Positions 1-6,126 of a DNA stretch of 10,350 nucleotides are shown here, piece by piece. This DNA is from Promethearchaeota archaeon. GTDB taxonomy: Archaea; Asgardarchaeota; Lokiarchaeia; Sigynarchaeales; SOKP01. A model generated the notes under the pieces. The model had not been told where the DNA came from. It saw only the letters and a program-made list of their open reading frames with translations, and did not search any database. The stretch covers positions 1-10,350 of the forward strand of contig JAEOUI010000105.1 in NCBI GenBank assembly GCA_016839425.1, in the 5' to 3' direction. The position numbers were made by a program, and so were the translations under genes. Numbering within the stretch: position 1 is the stretch's first letter; the number at the start of each line of letters is the position of its first letter.

Positions 1-649
1 AAGAAGGAATTAAAAGCAAGGATTTTTTTTTTAATACGTCTCCAAGTTCAAATGTATAGAGTCGTGATGATTTAGATTTATTTACGCTTTTGCGTTCAAT
101 TATTCCAACGCTATCATAGACTTGTTGTTCCTCCCAATACATCTTTCGAGAAGAGCCCATATAATATTCTATCAAGTCAATTCCGCGTTCTAATTCCTCC
201 CTTATATAGCGATCAGCCTTGAATTTTTTTCCTAATTGCCTTGAATTAACATATAAACCTTGTTCAATGACGGGATGAATGTAATCCCTCATTTTATCTT
301 CAATTATCTTGATGTCTTCAGTATACGGAGAACCTATGAGTGTAAAAAGATTAGTCACGCTATCTTCTGTCTTAACCGAGGAATTTATATTAAAAAATGT
401 TTGTAGGGTTCCAATGTTATTTGCTTGTTCTTGTAATAACGACAAAGACGATTCTATAAAGTCTATCTTCCACGAGAGATCGCTCTTACTACCACTCGTG
501 AGGAATACCGGACCTAAGAATTTAAATGGAAGCATTCTTACTTGATTGTAACGCTCTTGAGAGAGGTTCTCGGAATTCTTGATCTTTTCGTGGATTAAAT
601 TATTGATATCAGAATAAAACAAGCCAAGTATAATATCGTTGCTTGACAT
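1..649 (-). CDS. Unrecognised protein, C-terminus cut by the left edge
   Basis: An open minus-strand frame runs without a stop from an ATG at 649 to the window edge, giving 216 complete codons. It reads like a real protein: it begins MSSNDIILGLFYSDINN, alternates hydrophobic and charged residues, and has a charged, probably helical stretch around residues 112-170 (EDIKIIEDKM, then REELERGIDLIEYYMG). I see no signal peptide, membrane segment, cysteine cluster or catalytic motif, and I do not recognise the family. The end visible here is lysine- and serine-rich (about residues 186-209). A run of ten A residues on the coding strand encodes lysines near residue 207. The gene lies 182 bases downstream of the DUF166 gene on the same strand but has its own TATA-like sequence, so it is probably transcribed separately. 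Confidence is good for coding and nil for function. Confidence 0.7.
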   Translation of the reverse strand, partial: MSSNDIILGLFYSDINNLIHEKIKNSENLSQERYNQVRMLPFKFLGPVFLTSGSKSDLSWKIDFIESSLSLLQEQANNIGTLQTFFNINSSVKTEDSVTNLFTLIGSPYTEDIKIIEDKMRDYIHPVIEQGLYVNSRQLGKKFKADRYIREELERGIDLIEYYMGSSRKMYWEEQQVYDSVGIIERKSVNKSKSSRLYTFELGDVLKKKSLLLIPS

Positions 650-679
650 CGTTGAGTCCAATAGAAATTGAATGTTTCG

Positions 680-692
680 ACAAATTTTAATT
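680..692 (-). promoter_or_regulatory. TATA-like box of the left-edge gene
   Basis: On the minus strand an AT-rich element (AATTAAAATTTG) lies about 35-40 bases upstream of the ATG at 649. This would give a short leader of roughly 5-12 nucleotides. No Shine-Dalgarno sequence precedes the ATG. The assignment rests on position and composition only. Confidence 0.4.
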
Positions 693-696
693 CTAA

Positions 697-742
697 TTGT
701 TAACAAAAACATAAAAGAAGTTTATTTTAAATGTTAACAAAA
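697..742. repeat. Two GTTAAC-centred direct repeats upstream of the left-edge gene
   Basis: TTGTTAACAAAA at 697-708 and ATGTTAACAAAA at 731-742 share an 11-base core (TGTTAACAAAA). Their GTTAAC centres are 34 bp apart. The first copy contains a perfect 10-bp palindrome, TTGTTAACAA (697-706). The pair lies directly upstream of the TATA-like box at 680-692, where an activator or repressor could bind. In DNA this AT-rich chance similarity is possible, so the regulatory role is inference. Confidence 0.4.
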
Positions 743-831
743 CGATATCTTAAAAGGATACAGACCGGAATAAGATTTATCCTTTGATCTTAATGTGTTA
801 GAAAAGAAATAATAATTGAGAAATGAAAAGA

Positions 832-1719
832 TTATTTGATTATATATGTCAATTTTTGACCTTCTTCTATCTCTAATCCTAAATCTTTTCGGATGGCGTT
901 TCTTACCAAGTATCCACCAACATGTAAGCAAGAATCCTTGAGAATCGTGTCTTGATCCATTGAGGCGTTGCAGGGGTAGGCGTGGTGAGCCTTGCTGATT
1001 TTTTCGTTAAGGGAAGTACCATTGTTTTCTATATATTTACCTTTTAATTGCTGACAAATGTAATGGGTTGATCCACACGGAGCACATTGCATAACGCACT
1101 TGTCCTCAATCGATTTTCCGTCCCTGCTCATCAAAAACGATACGATAGGCACGCCTATTTTGAAATAATCGATAAATTCGTGTATATATTCATGTTTTTT
1201 AGTAAGATGATATCTAATCTTATTATGCTCGTTATATTCCTTGCTTAAAGCACAGAATGGTTTAGGAAACGCAGCTTGAATTCCCATATTTTCGAAATCT
1301 TTAAGCACTTGAGTTTGAAGTCCTGGAGGAACCCATTTGGGATCTTCAATTGGGACGATGACCGCTTTTACATTTTTATCACTCAAGTATTCTGGAAGCC
1401 CACCGAGTAAATCCTGATGAATACCGACAACAAGCAAAAAATCTACAGGATATATAGAATTGGGAAGGAATTCAAGAGGTTCTTCGATAAATTCAGGCAC
1501 GCCCTTACCCACCTGTTCGTAAAAATATATAGAATTCGAGTAATTTTTTAAATGCTCTCGACATTTATCGCATTTAATGTTGAGCTCGAGATTTTCGCAG
1601 GCCTTGCAAAAATCATCAGAATTAACTAAATTCCCAACGAATTTCTGCGTGAGCATTTCGGTTTCTGGACCAACGCCGTAAAATATCCCTAATGTATATT
1701 TTATTTTTTTATCGCTCAT
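832..1719 (-). CDS. DUF166 family protein, cysteine-rich
   Basis: The 295-residue protein matches the archaeal DUF166 family (sometimes labelled thymidylate synthase-like in databases). Recognisable blocks are an N-terminal LGIFYGVGPETE segment, CxxC pairs at C38/C41 and C50/C53, DFLLVVGIHQDLL (93-105), VKAVIVPIEDPKWVPPG (117-133), FPKPFC (151-156), the CMQCAPCGSTHY region with C208, C212, C215 and C222, and AHHAYPCNASMDQD (244-257). The conserved cysteines suggest a metal or Fe-S site. The true function of the family is not settled as far as I know, and the thymidylate synthase label should not be taken as proven. I chose the ATG at 1719; the codon before it is TTG and adds nothing. The gene diverges from the kinase-like gene at 1884 and is followed on its strand by the left-edge gene. 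Family assignment is confident; function is unknown. Confidence 0.85.
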   Translation of the reverse strand: MSDKKIKYTLGIFYGVGPETEMLTQKFVGNLVNSDDFCKACENLELNIKCDKCREHLKNYSNSIYFYEQVGKGVPEFIEEPLEFLPNSIYPVDFLLVVGIHQDLLGGLPEYLSDKNVKAVIVPIEDPKWVPPGLQTQVLKDFENMGIQAAFPKPFCALSKEYNEHNKIRYHLTKKHEYIHEFIDYFKIGVPIVSFLMSRDGKSIEDKCVMQCAPCGSTHYICQQLKGKYIENNGTSLNEKISKAHHAYPCNASMDQDTILKDSCLHVGGYLVRNAIRKDLGLEIEEGQKLTYIIK

Positions 1720-1788
1720 CAATTAAATCACTTTTTTAACGCTTTTATTTGTATTTTTTATGTGCTATAAATCATATATTCTTAATGC

Positions 1789-1800
1789 TGAACATGTTCA
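1789..1800. promoter_or_regulatory. Perfect 12-bp palindrome in a divergent promoter region
   Basis: TGAACATGTTCA is a perfect inverted repeat. It sits in the 164-base region between the divergent DUF166 and kinase-like genes, about 70 bases upstream of the DUF166 ATG and about 85 upstream of the kinase ATG. It is richer in G and C than the surrounding AT sequence. It resembles a dimeric regulator site; the regulator is unknown. Confidence 0.4.
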
Positions 1801-1850
1801 TTTAACTGCTCGTTTTAAATTATTAAACATAAATGGTGTTAAACTAGCAA

Positions 1851-1860
1851 GTTTTTAAAC
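1851..1860 (+). promoter_or_regulatory. TATA-like box of the kinase-like gene
   Basis: GTTTTTAAAC is centred about 28 bases upstream of the ATG at 1884. That spacing would start the transcript at or next to the ATG, so a leaderless mRNA is likely. This agrees with the absence of a Shine-Dalgarno sequence. Confidence 0.45.
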
Positions 1861-1883
1861 TCCAATACCTTATTTTTATTGAG

Positions 1884-2720
1884 ATGGACCCTCAAAAAAT
1901 CAAAGAAAGAATTATTCAAGATTTAAGTGACCAAATCCCGGATCTCATTGAGGGCGAGAATGATTTCATACTCAACCGTCTCACGAGCAGGAAAAATATT
2001 GTCTTTGAAGTCATTTTTAAAATTAAACCCGCTCAATTTCCAAAAGTCGTCATCCTCAAATTATTTCAAACTGATTTTGCAGAACGAGAATACCAGATGT
2101 TAAAGCTCTTAGAAGAACAGCAAATATTGGTTCCAAGAGTGTTATTCTACAAGAAGCCCTACATCGTAATGGAAAAAATACAAGGCATTAACCTCACAAA
2201 CTTCATCAACAATAACTTGAAAAATATTTCTTCCTTGAACGATTTAAAACTTCACCTCCGTAGAAAGCTCAAACACAGCGTTAAGAAGCTCGCCAGATGG
2301 TTTGCCATCTTTCATAGAAATAATATTGTACGCAGGGAAGAAAGTAATGTCATCGTAGTTAACAAGGGAGACGCTCGATTAAGGGATTTTATATACAATC
2401 CGGCAACCCACGAAGTATATGGTCTTGATTTCGAGGAAGCGTACGAAGGTAATTATCACGACGATCTAGCGTGGATCTGTTGCGCCTTACTCGATACTAA
2501 CCCCGGAATATTCGAATTGAAAGAACCTCGTCCTAAGATAGAATTGATAAAGGTCTTTTTAAAAAAGTATTATAAGATCAACAACGATTTCAAGTTTTCA
2601 TTTAATTATTTTGCAGGACAACTCATAGAATTTCTCAATATCGTTATCGAACGCCGAGATCTCGAATTTGGGTTGGTTAGAAAAGAAACCATCTTAAACA
2701 ATCTTGCAAACATTATCTAA
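1884..2720 (+). CDS. Protein-kinase-fold protein (APH/small-molecule kinase-like), variant catalytic loop
   Basis: The 278-residue protein has the order of elements of the kinase-like fold. VVILKLF (55-61) looks like beta-3 with the ATP-binding K59. AEREYQMLKLL (66-76) looks like helix C with E68. KPYIVMEKIQGINL (91-104) resembles the hinge. NKGDARLRDFIYN (160-172) matches the catalytic loop with D163, and VYGLDFEEA (178-186) matches the metal-binding loop with D182. HDDLAW (192-197) follows, as in APH and lipopolysaccharide-kinase-like proteins. The usual HGD is KGD, and the Asn normally five residues after the catalytic Asp is D168. It could phosphorylate a sugar, lipid, small molecule or protein; the sequence does not say which. 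No membrane segment is visible. It is transcribed alone from a probably leaderless promoter and converges with the molbindin gene. The fold is fairly sure; the substrate is unknown. Confidence 0.7.
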   Translation: MDPQKIKERIIQDLSDQIPDLIEGENDFILNRLTSRKNIVFEVIFKIKPAQFPKVVILKLFQTDFAEREYQMLKLLEEQQILVPRVLFYKKPYIVMEKIQGINLTNFINNNLKNISSLNDLKLHLRRKLKHSVKKLARWFAIFHRNNIVRREESNVIVVNKGDARLRDFIYNPATHEVYGLDFEEAYEGNYHDDLAWICCALLDTNPGIFELKEPRPKIELIKVFLKKYYKINNDFKFSFNYFAGQLIEFLNIVIERRDLEFGLVRKETILNNLANII

Positions 2721-2771
2721 AATAGATTCTTTCTAAAGTTAAAAATTTGTTTGCATTGAATTTTTATGTAA
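2721..2771. other. Convergent intergenic region
   Basis: This 51-base AT-rich gap separates the 3' ends of the kinase-like and molbindin genes. It holds short T runs on either strand (T5 at 2761-2765 on plus; AAAAA at 2741-2745, read as T5 on minus) that could serve as weak archaeal terminators. No hairpin is evident. Confidence 0.35.
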
Positions 2772-2984
2772 TTAATCCGTCGCAATCATAACATTCGAGG
2801 CTTTTATGATTACATGAACCTCTTTTCCTTCTTTTAGACCTAAGCGTTCAGCAGAACTCTTGGTAATGATGGAGGCAATCTCAACACCTTCCGCAACTTT
2901 TACAATTACTTCGGAATTAACCGCGCCGTGTGTTACTTTTAATATCGTTCCTTTTAGGATATTTCGCGCACTAATATTTTTCAT
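2772..2984 (-). CDS. mop: Molbindin: single Mop/TOBE-domain molybdate/tungstate-binding protein
   Basis: A 70-residue protein that is a single Mop/TOBE domain. It opens with ISARNILKGTILKVTHGAVNSEV (residues 4-26), the classic Mop start, continues with IASIITKSSAERLGLKEGKEV (36-56), and closes with VIIKASNVMIATD (58-70). Proteins of this size usually assemble as hexamers that bind molybdate or tungstate at subunit interfaces, acting as cytoplasmic stores or buffers. It lacks any DNA-binding domain, so it is not itself a ModE regulator. It diverges from the tungstate transporter genes and shares the intergenic region holding a ModE-like operator, which strongly supports a role in oxyanion handling. 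The start ATG at 2984 has no Shine-Dalgarno sequence. A TATA-like element lies about 26 bases upstream, suggesting a leaderless mRNA. Confidence in the family is very high. Confidence 0.93.
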   Translation of the reverse strand: MKNISARNILKGTILKVTHGAVNSEVIVKVAEGVEIASIITKSSAERLGLKEGKEVHVIIKASNVMIATD

Positions 2985-3005
2985 AATTAAAAAGAGAATT
3001 GTTCA

Positions 3006-3016
3006 ATATTAAAAAT
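3006..3016 (-). promoter_or_regulatory. TATA-like box of the molbindin gene
   Basis: On the minus strand, TTTTTAATATT is centred about 27 bases upstream of the ATG at 2984. This is the spacing expected for an archaeal leaderless promoter. Confidence 0.4.
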
Positions 3017-3057
3017 TTGAGCTAATAAATTTGAAATTTTATAATTTATAGAAATTC

Positions 3058-3081
3058 CGTTCGGTCCCACCCTACATAACG
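3058..3081. promoter_or_regulatory. ModE-like operator between molbindin and tupA
   Basis: This 24-bp element starts CGTTCG and ends CATAACG, so CGTT and AACG form an inverted pair around 16 bases. The reverse complement of the element before moaC (6078-6101) agrees with it at 16 of 24 positions. From memory, the Escherichia coli modA operator has the same CGTT-N16-AACG frame and also ends in CCTACATAACG, as here. ModE-like DNA elements have been reported in Archaea. It directly abuts a TATA-like sequence (3082-3092) of tupA and lies about 75 bases upstream of the molbindin start, so one site may control both directions. Binding by a ModE protein is inferred. Confidence 0.7.
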
Positions 3082-3092
3082 CTTAAATAAAA
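3082..3092 (+). promoter_or_regulatory. TATA-like box of the tup operon
   Basis: CTTAAATAAAA follows the ModE-like operator without a gap. It would place transcription start near 3112-3115, giving a leader of about 20 nucleotides before the ATG at 3133. A second AT-rich stretch at 3101-3124 makes the exact box uncertain. Confidence 0.4.
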
Positions 3093-3132
3093 CGCACTAT
3101 TTTTTTAATTAAAATTTTTAAAACGAATACAA

Positions 3133-4155
3133 ATGTCAAGTAGAAAACCTATTAAAGAATTATTAAGCGAACATAAAATTGCTATAATCATATTAATCTT
3201 GATTATTACGGGTGGTTCGGTCGGAATTTTTTTTGCTGTTGATTATTTTAGAGCAAAAGATCCTAACTATATCACTCTTGCAACAACGACTTCGACTTAC
3301 GATTCGGGATTACTAGATTATTTAGTTCCTGAATTTACAGCAATAACGGGAATTCAAGTAAGAATTTTATCTGTAGGAACGGGTACTGCAATTCAATACG
3401 GAAAAGACGGAAATGCGGATTTAATATTAGTACATGCTAGATCTCGCGAGGACGACTTTATTAACGCCTCTTTAGGTTTAAATGGAATAGCTTATGGTGT
3501 TAATAGAACTTGTGTGATGTATAACGATTTCATTATAGTGGGTGACCAATCAAACCCAGCTAAGCTGGAAGATGGTGATGATATTGTTACTGTTATGACG
3601 AAATTAAAAGCGGGAATGGAAAATGCCAATACGACATTCTATTCAAGAGGTGATAATTCGGGTACGAACACTAAGGAATTATATTTATGGGCATTAATTT
3701 CTTGGAACGCTTCTTTAGCGGGAATAGATTACTATAAAGAAACAGGAGCAGGAATGGGTGATACCTTACAGATTACCTACAATGATGCTAACGACCGCGG
3801 ATATACATTGGTTGATAGAGGCACATGGTTATCCTACAATGATACATATGCTACATTGAAAGTTTTAGCAGAATCCGTATCTGGAGAAGACCTACTTTTA
3901 AATCCTTATGGTGCAATACTCGTTAATCCCCAACTCTATCCTTCAATAAAATATCAGGCCGCGCGAAGGTTCATTGCATTTTTAACTTGCCCTTATGGAC
4001 AGGCGTTAATTGGCAATTATAAAAAAAATAACGAAGTATTATTCACACCCGCATTTGGTACTTGCGATATTACGCATAATTGTCCGACAACAGCTACAGA
4101 GATTGCGATATGGACGCCCTACCAAGCAGAATTTGCTAGTTATAGCTTACCATAA
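3133..4155 (+). CDS. tupA: TupA-type tungstate ABC transporter substrate-binding protein, membrane-anchored
   Basis: The 340-residue protein captures tungstate, or possibly molybdate, outside the cell for TupBC. Residues 16-38 form one N-terminal hydrophobic segment with no lipobox cysteine, so it is probably a membrane anchor. The binding domain begins ITLATTTSTYDSGLLDYLVP (47-66), where the TTTS motif is typical of TupA proteins and contacts the oxyanion. Next come SVGTGTAIQYG (80-90), ADLILVHARSRE (95-106), YNDFIIVG (130-137) and the second conserved block YSRGDNSGTNTKELYLW (170-186). Five N-x-S/T sequons (N110, N124, N166, N192, N236) suggest archaeal N-glycosylation. C311 and C317 near the C-terminus could form a disulfide. 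No Shine-Dalgarno sequence precedes the ATG. It heads the tup operon, next to a ModE-like site. The family is sure; preference for tungstate over molybdate is inferred from family. Confidence 0.92.
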   Translation: MSSRKPIKELLSEHKIAIIILILIITGGSVGIFFAVDYFRAKDPNYITLATTTSTYDSGLLDYLVPEFTAITGIQVRILSVGTGTAIQYGKDGNADLILVHARSREDDFINASLGLNGIAYGVNRTCVMYNDFIIVGDQSNPAKLEDGDDIVTVMTKLKAGMENANTTFYSRGDNSGTNTKELYLWALISWNASLAGIDYYKETGAGMGDTLQITYNDANDRGYTLVDRGTWLSYNDTYATLKVLAESVSGEDLLLNPYGAILVNPQLYPSIKYQAARRFIAFLTCPYGQALIGNYKKNNEVLFTPAFGTCDITHNCPTTATEIAIWTPYQAEFASYSLP

Positions 4156-4166
4156 TTTAAAAAATC

Positions 4167-4178
4167 TTTTTTTTTTTT
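4167..4178 (+). terminator. T12 run between tupA and tupB, possible partial terminator
   Basis: Twelve consecutive T residues start 11 bases after the tupA stop, with no preceding stem visible. Archaeal RNA polymerase terminates at oligo-T tracts without a hairpin. The tract therefore probably ends a share of transcripts after tupA, which would let the binding protein be made in excess over TupB and TupC. It cannot be a complete block unless tupB has its own promoter. Confidence 0.55.
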
Positions 4179-4218
4179 CCTTCATTTTATCACAAAAAAA
4201 ATAGAATAAATAAATAAA

Positions 4219-4908
4219 ATGGCCAATGAAATTATTGATGGAATACTTGAAGCCTTGCGATTGATGTTTAGCTTTAACCCAGAAATTTGGAATATAATTT
4301 TCACTTCTATTCGTGTGTCTTTAACATCTACTATATTAGCAGCCCTCATTGCTCTTCCAATAGGATCGTTTATAGGTTTGAGAAATTTTAGGGGAAAAAA
4401 AACCATATCAAACTTCATTAATACCTTTATGGGATTTCCACCCGTAGTAATGGGATTATTTGTATATTTACTTCTTTCGAAAAATGGAATTTTTGGAGAA
4501 TTAGGTCTGCTTTATTCAACCACCGCAATGATAGTTGCTCAAGTATTGTTAGCAATACCAATCGTAATGGGAACGACAAAGGCTGCAATTGAAAGCGTTG
4601 ATCCGGATTTGAAAGAAACGATAATATCATTTGGTGCAAGCGAGTCACAATTATGGTGGGAGATGATAAAAGATTCAAAAAAATCAATCATAGCAGGATT
4701 TTTAGTAGCATTTGGTCAAGCGATTTCTGAAGTTGGTGCTGTCATGATAGTAGGGGGAAATTTACGTTGGGAAACTCGAACTTTCACAACAGCTATAGTT
4801 CTTCAGACGAGGATGGGGGAATTTGGAATGGCCATTGCTTTGGGAGTAATATTAATCTCTTTAACCTTTATATTAAATTATACTTTAACAAGAATTCAAG
4901 CCAAGTGA
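4219..4908 (+). CDS. tupB: TupB-type tungstate ABC transporter permease
   Basis: The 229-residue membrane protein forms the channel of the importer. Hydrophobic segments can be seen at about residues 25-55, 67-87, 98-118, 155-180 and 200-220, consistent with the five to six helices of TupB/ModB-type permeases. The cytoplasmic EAA loop that contacts the ATPase is at about 132-166 (ETIISFGASESQLWWEMI, then the conserved glycine at 160). SEVGAVMIVGGN (170-181) is characteristic of tungstate/molybdate permeases. The ATG lies 63 bases after the tupA stop, past the T12 tract, and has no Shine-Dalgarno sequence. The ATTTTATC stretch about 30 bases upstream could be a weak secondary promoter. tupC follows after only nine bases, so the two are almost surely cotranscribed. 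Confidence 0.92.
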   Translation: MANEIIDGILEALRLMFSFNPEIWNIIFTSIRVSLTSTILAALIALPIGSFIGLRNFRGKKTISNFINTFMGFPPVVMGLFVYLLLSKNGIFGELGLLYSTTAMIVAQVLLAIPIVMGTTKAAIESVDPDLKETIISFGASESQLWWEMIKDSKKSIIAGFLVAFGQAISEVGAVMIVGGNLRWETRTFTTAIVLQTRMGEFGMAIALGVILISLTFILNYTLTRIQAK

Positions 4909-4917
4909 TAGTTCCAA

Positions 4918-6009
4918 ATGAAATTGATTGAAGTTGAAAATCTATCAAAAACTTTCTATCGTAAAGATAAATCCGAATTAAATGTACTTTCAAAAATAAA
5001 TTTTACAATTAAGAAAGGTGAATGTTTTGCGATAATTGGTCCAAATGGAAGTGGAAAGACCACTCTATTACGAATATTAGGTTTATTAGAGAAACCTACT
5101 GAAGGAAAAGTGTATTTTAATAATAAAAATATCTTAAATTATTCTCGCAAGGAAAAAATATTATTTAGACGTAAATTATCTTATGTACGGCAAAAGCCAG
5201 TTGTAAGGAACGCAACAGTATTTCAAAATATAGCATATGGTCTTAAAGTTCGTGGAAACCGATATTGGGGGTATTTAAAGACAGTCAACAATATAATTGA
5301 GAAAGTTGGTCTAAAAGGAATGGAGAAAAAGAACGCTCGGTCACTCTCTGGAGGAGAAATGCAGAGAGTTGCAATTGCAATGAATTTTGTATTAAATCCC
5401 GAAATATATTTGTTAGATGAAGTATCAGCAAATTTAGATCCGATGAATATAAATTTATTAGAGAAATTCATAATGGAAATTAAAAGAAATGGAACTAAAA
5501 CTATAATAATGAGCACTCACGACAGATTCGAAGCAATTAAATTTGCTGATCGCATTGCCGTTTTGAATAACGGTACTATCTCCCAAATAGGGACACCTAG
5601 CGAGGTTTTTAAATCCCCTAAAGATGAATTTACGGCACATTTTGTCGGATATGAAAATGTTTTTAATGGTATTGCAGAGAGAGATCCTAAATCGGGATTA
5701 ACTTTAATCAGTGTGAACGGTATTAAAATTGCTTCAGCTGAACAAAAAGAAGGGGGCGTTAAAGTATGCATTCACCCAGAGAGCATAATCATCGCAAGAA
5801 AATCCCCTGAAAATACTAGCTCGCTCAATATTTTTAAAGGTAAAGTCGAAGAAATAAGAGAGTTAGGAAATATATATCATATCGTTATAAGAATTGAATC
5901 TGAGAAATTTCTTGCAACTATTACGAAATTATCCGGTGAAAAATTGGATTTAAAGCCCCAAACAGAAGTATATATAAATTTCAAAGCTACCGATGTTAAA
6001 TGCTTATGA
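4918..6009 (+). CDS. tupC: TupC-type tungstate ABC transporter ATPase with C-terminal TOBE-like domain
   Basis: The 363-residue ATPase powers import through TupB. The nucleotide-binding domain fills about residues 1-240, with Walker A GPNGSGKTT (41-49), Q-loop Q92, signature LSGGEMQ (143-149), Walker B IYLLDE (163-168), D-loop SANLD (170-174) and switch H201. The remaining residues, about 245-363, form a small beta-rich extension. VKVCIHPESIIIAR (281-294) followed by FKGKVEEIRELGNIYHIVIR (306-325) resembles the TOBE module of ModC/WtpC and PotA. In ModC-like proteins such a domain binds molybdate or tungstate and inhibits transport when metal is plentiful; that role here is inference. The ATG comes nine bases after tupB with no Shine-Dalgarno sequence. 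The gene ends the tup operon ahead of a T9 run. Confidence 0.92.
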   Translation: MKLIEVENLSKTFYRKDKSELNVLSKINFTIKKGECFAIIGPNGSGKTTLLRILGLLEKPTEGKVYFNNKNILNYSRKEKILFRRKLSYVRQKPVVRNATVFQNIAYGLKVRGNRYWGYLKTVNNIIEKVGLKGMEKKNARSLSGGEMQRVAIAMNFVLNPEIYLLDEVSANLDPMNINLLEKFIMEIKRNGTKTIIMSTHDRFEAIKFADRIAVLNNGTISQIGTPSEVFKSPKDEFTAHFVGYENVFNGIAERDPKSGLTLISVNGIKIASAEQKEGGVKVCIHPESIIIARKSPENTSSLNIFKGKVEEIRELGNIYHIVIRIESEKFLATITKLSGEKLDLKPQTEVYINFKATDVKCL

Positions 6010-6020
6010 TCTTTATTCTA

Positions 6021-6029
6021 TTTTTTTTT
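6021..6029 (+). terminator. Oligo-T terminator of the tup operon
   Basis: A run of nine T residues begins 11 bases after the tupC stop, and a second run of seven follows at 6045-6051. This is the normal form of an archaeal intrinsic terminator and separates the tup operon from the moaC promoter. Confidence 0.6.
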
Positions 6030-6077
6030 AAATTTCAACAATAATTTTTTTAAAGTTCTTTAATTTACATAATTAAT

Positions 6078-6101
6078 CGTTATGAATTGATAAATCGAAC
6101 G
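6078..6101. promoter_or_regulatory. ModE-like operator upstream of moaC
   Basis: This 24-bp element starts CGTTATG and ends TCGAACG. Read on the minus strand it starts CGTTCG and ends CATAACG, like the element at 3058-3081, with 16 of 24 positions identical. It ends 25 bases before the moaC ATG and overlaps a TATA-like stretch (TTGATAAATC, 6087-6096). That placement favours repression when metal is abundant, but activation cannot be excluded. Confidence 0.65.
6087..6096 (+). promoter_or_regulatory. Candidate TATA-like box of the moaC operon
   Basis: TTGATAAATC is centred about 35 bases upstream of the moaC ATG, giving a leader of roughly 10 nucleotides. CTTTTAATTG at 6102-6111 is an alternative, but it is too close to the ATG for standard spacing. 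The chosen box lies inside the ModE-like element. Confidence 0.35.
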
Positions 6102-6126
6102 CTTTTAATTGTTCAAGAAAAGCTAT

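Noticed and set aside
23..32. Ten-A run (coding strand) in the left-edge gene as a programmed frameshift or slippage site
   Set aside because: The frame stays open on both sides to the window edge, so there is no sign that slippage is needed; the C-terminus is not visible.
309..545. Plus-strand open frame of 78 codons
   Set aside because: It is antisense to the longer open minus-strand frame 1-649 and has no protein-like features.
832..1719. Naming the DUF166 gene as thymidylate synthase
   Set aside because: The label exists for this family, but I see no classical ThyA or ThyX motif and know of no firm proof, so only the family name is used.
3101..3124. AT palindromes (TTTTAATTAAAA type) before tupA as an operator
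   Set aside because: Such self-complementary AT strings are expected by chance in this composition and overlap possible promoter sequence.
6109..6126. In-frame TTG start that would lengthen MoaC by six residues
   Set aside because: MoaC proteins begin at the M-V/I-DIS sequence, which starts at the ATG at 6127; the TTG has no Shine-Dalgarno.
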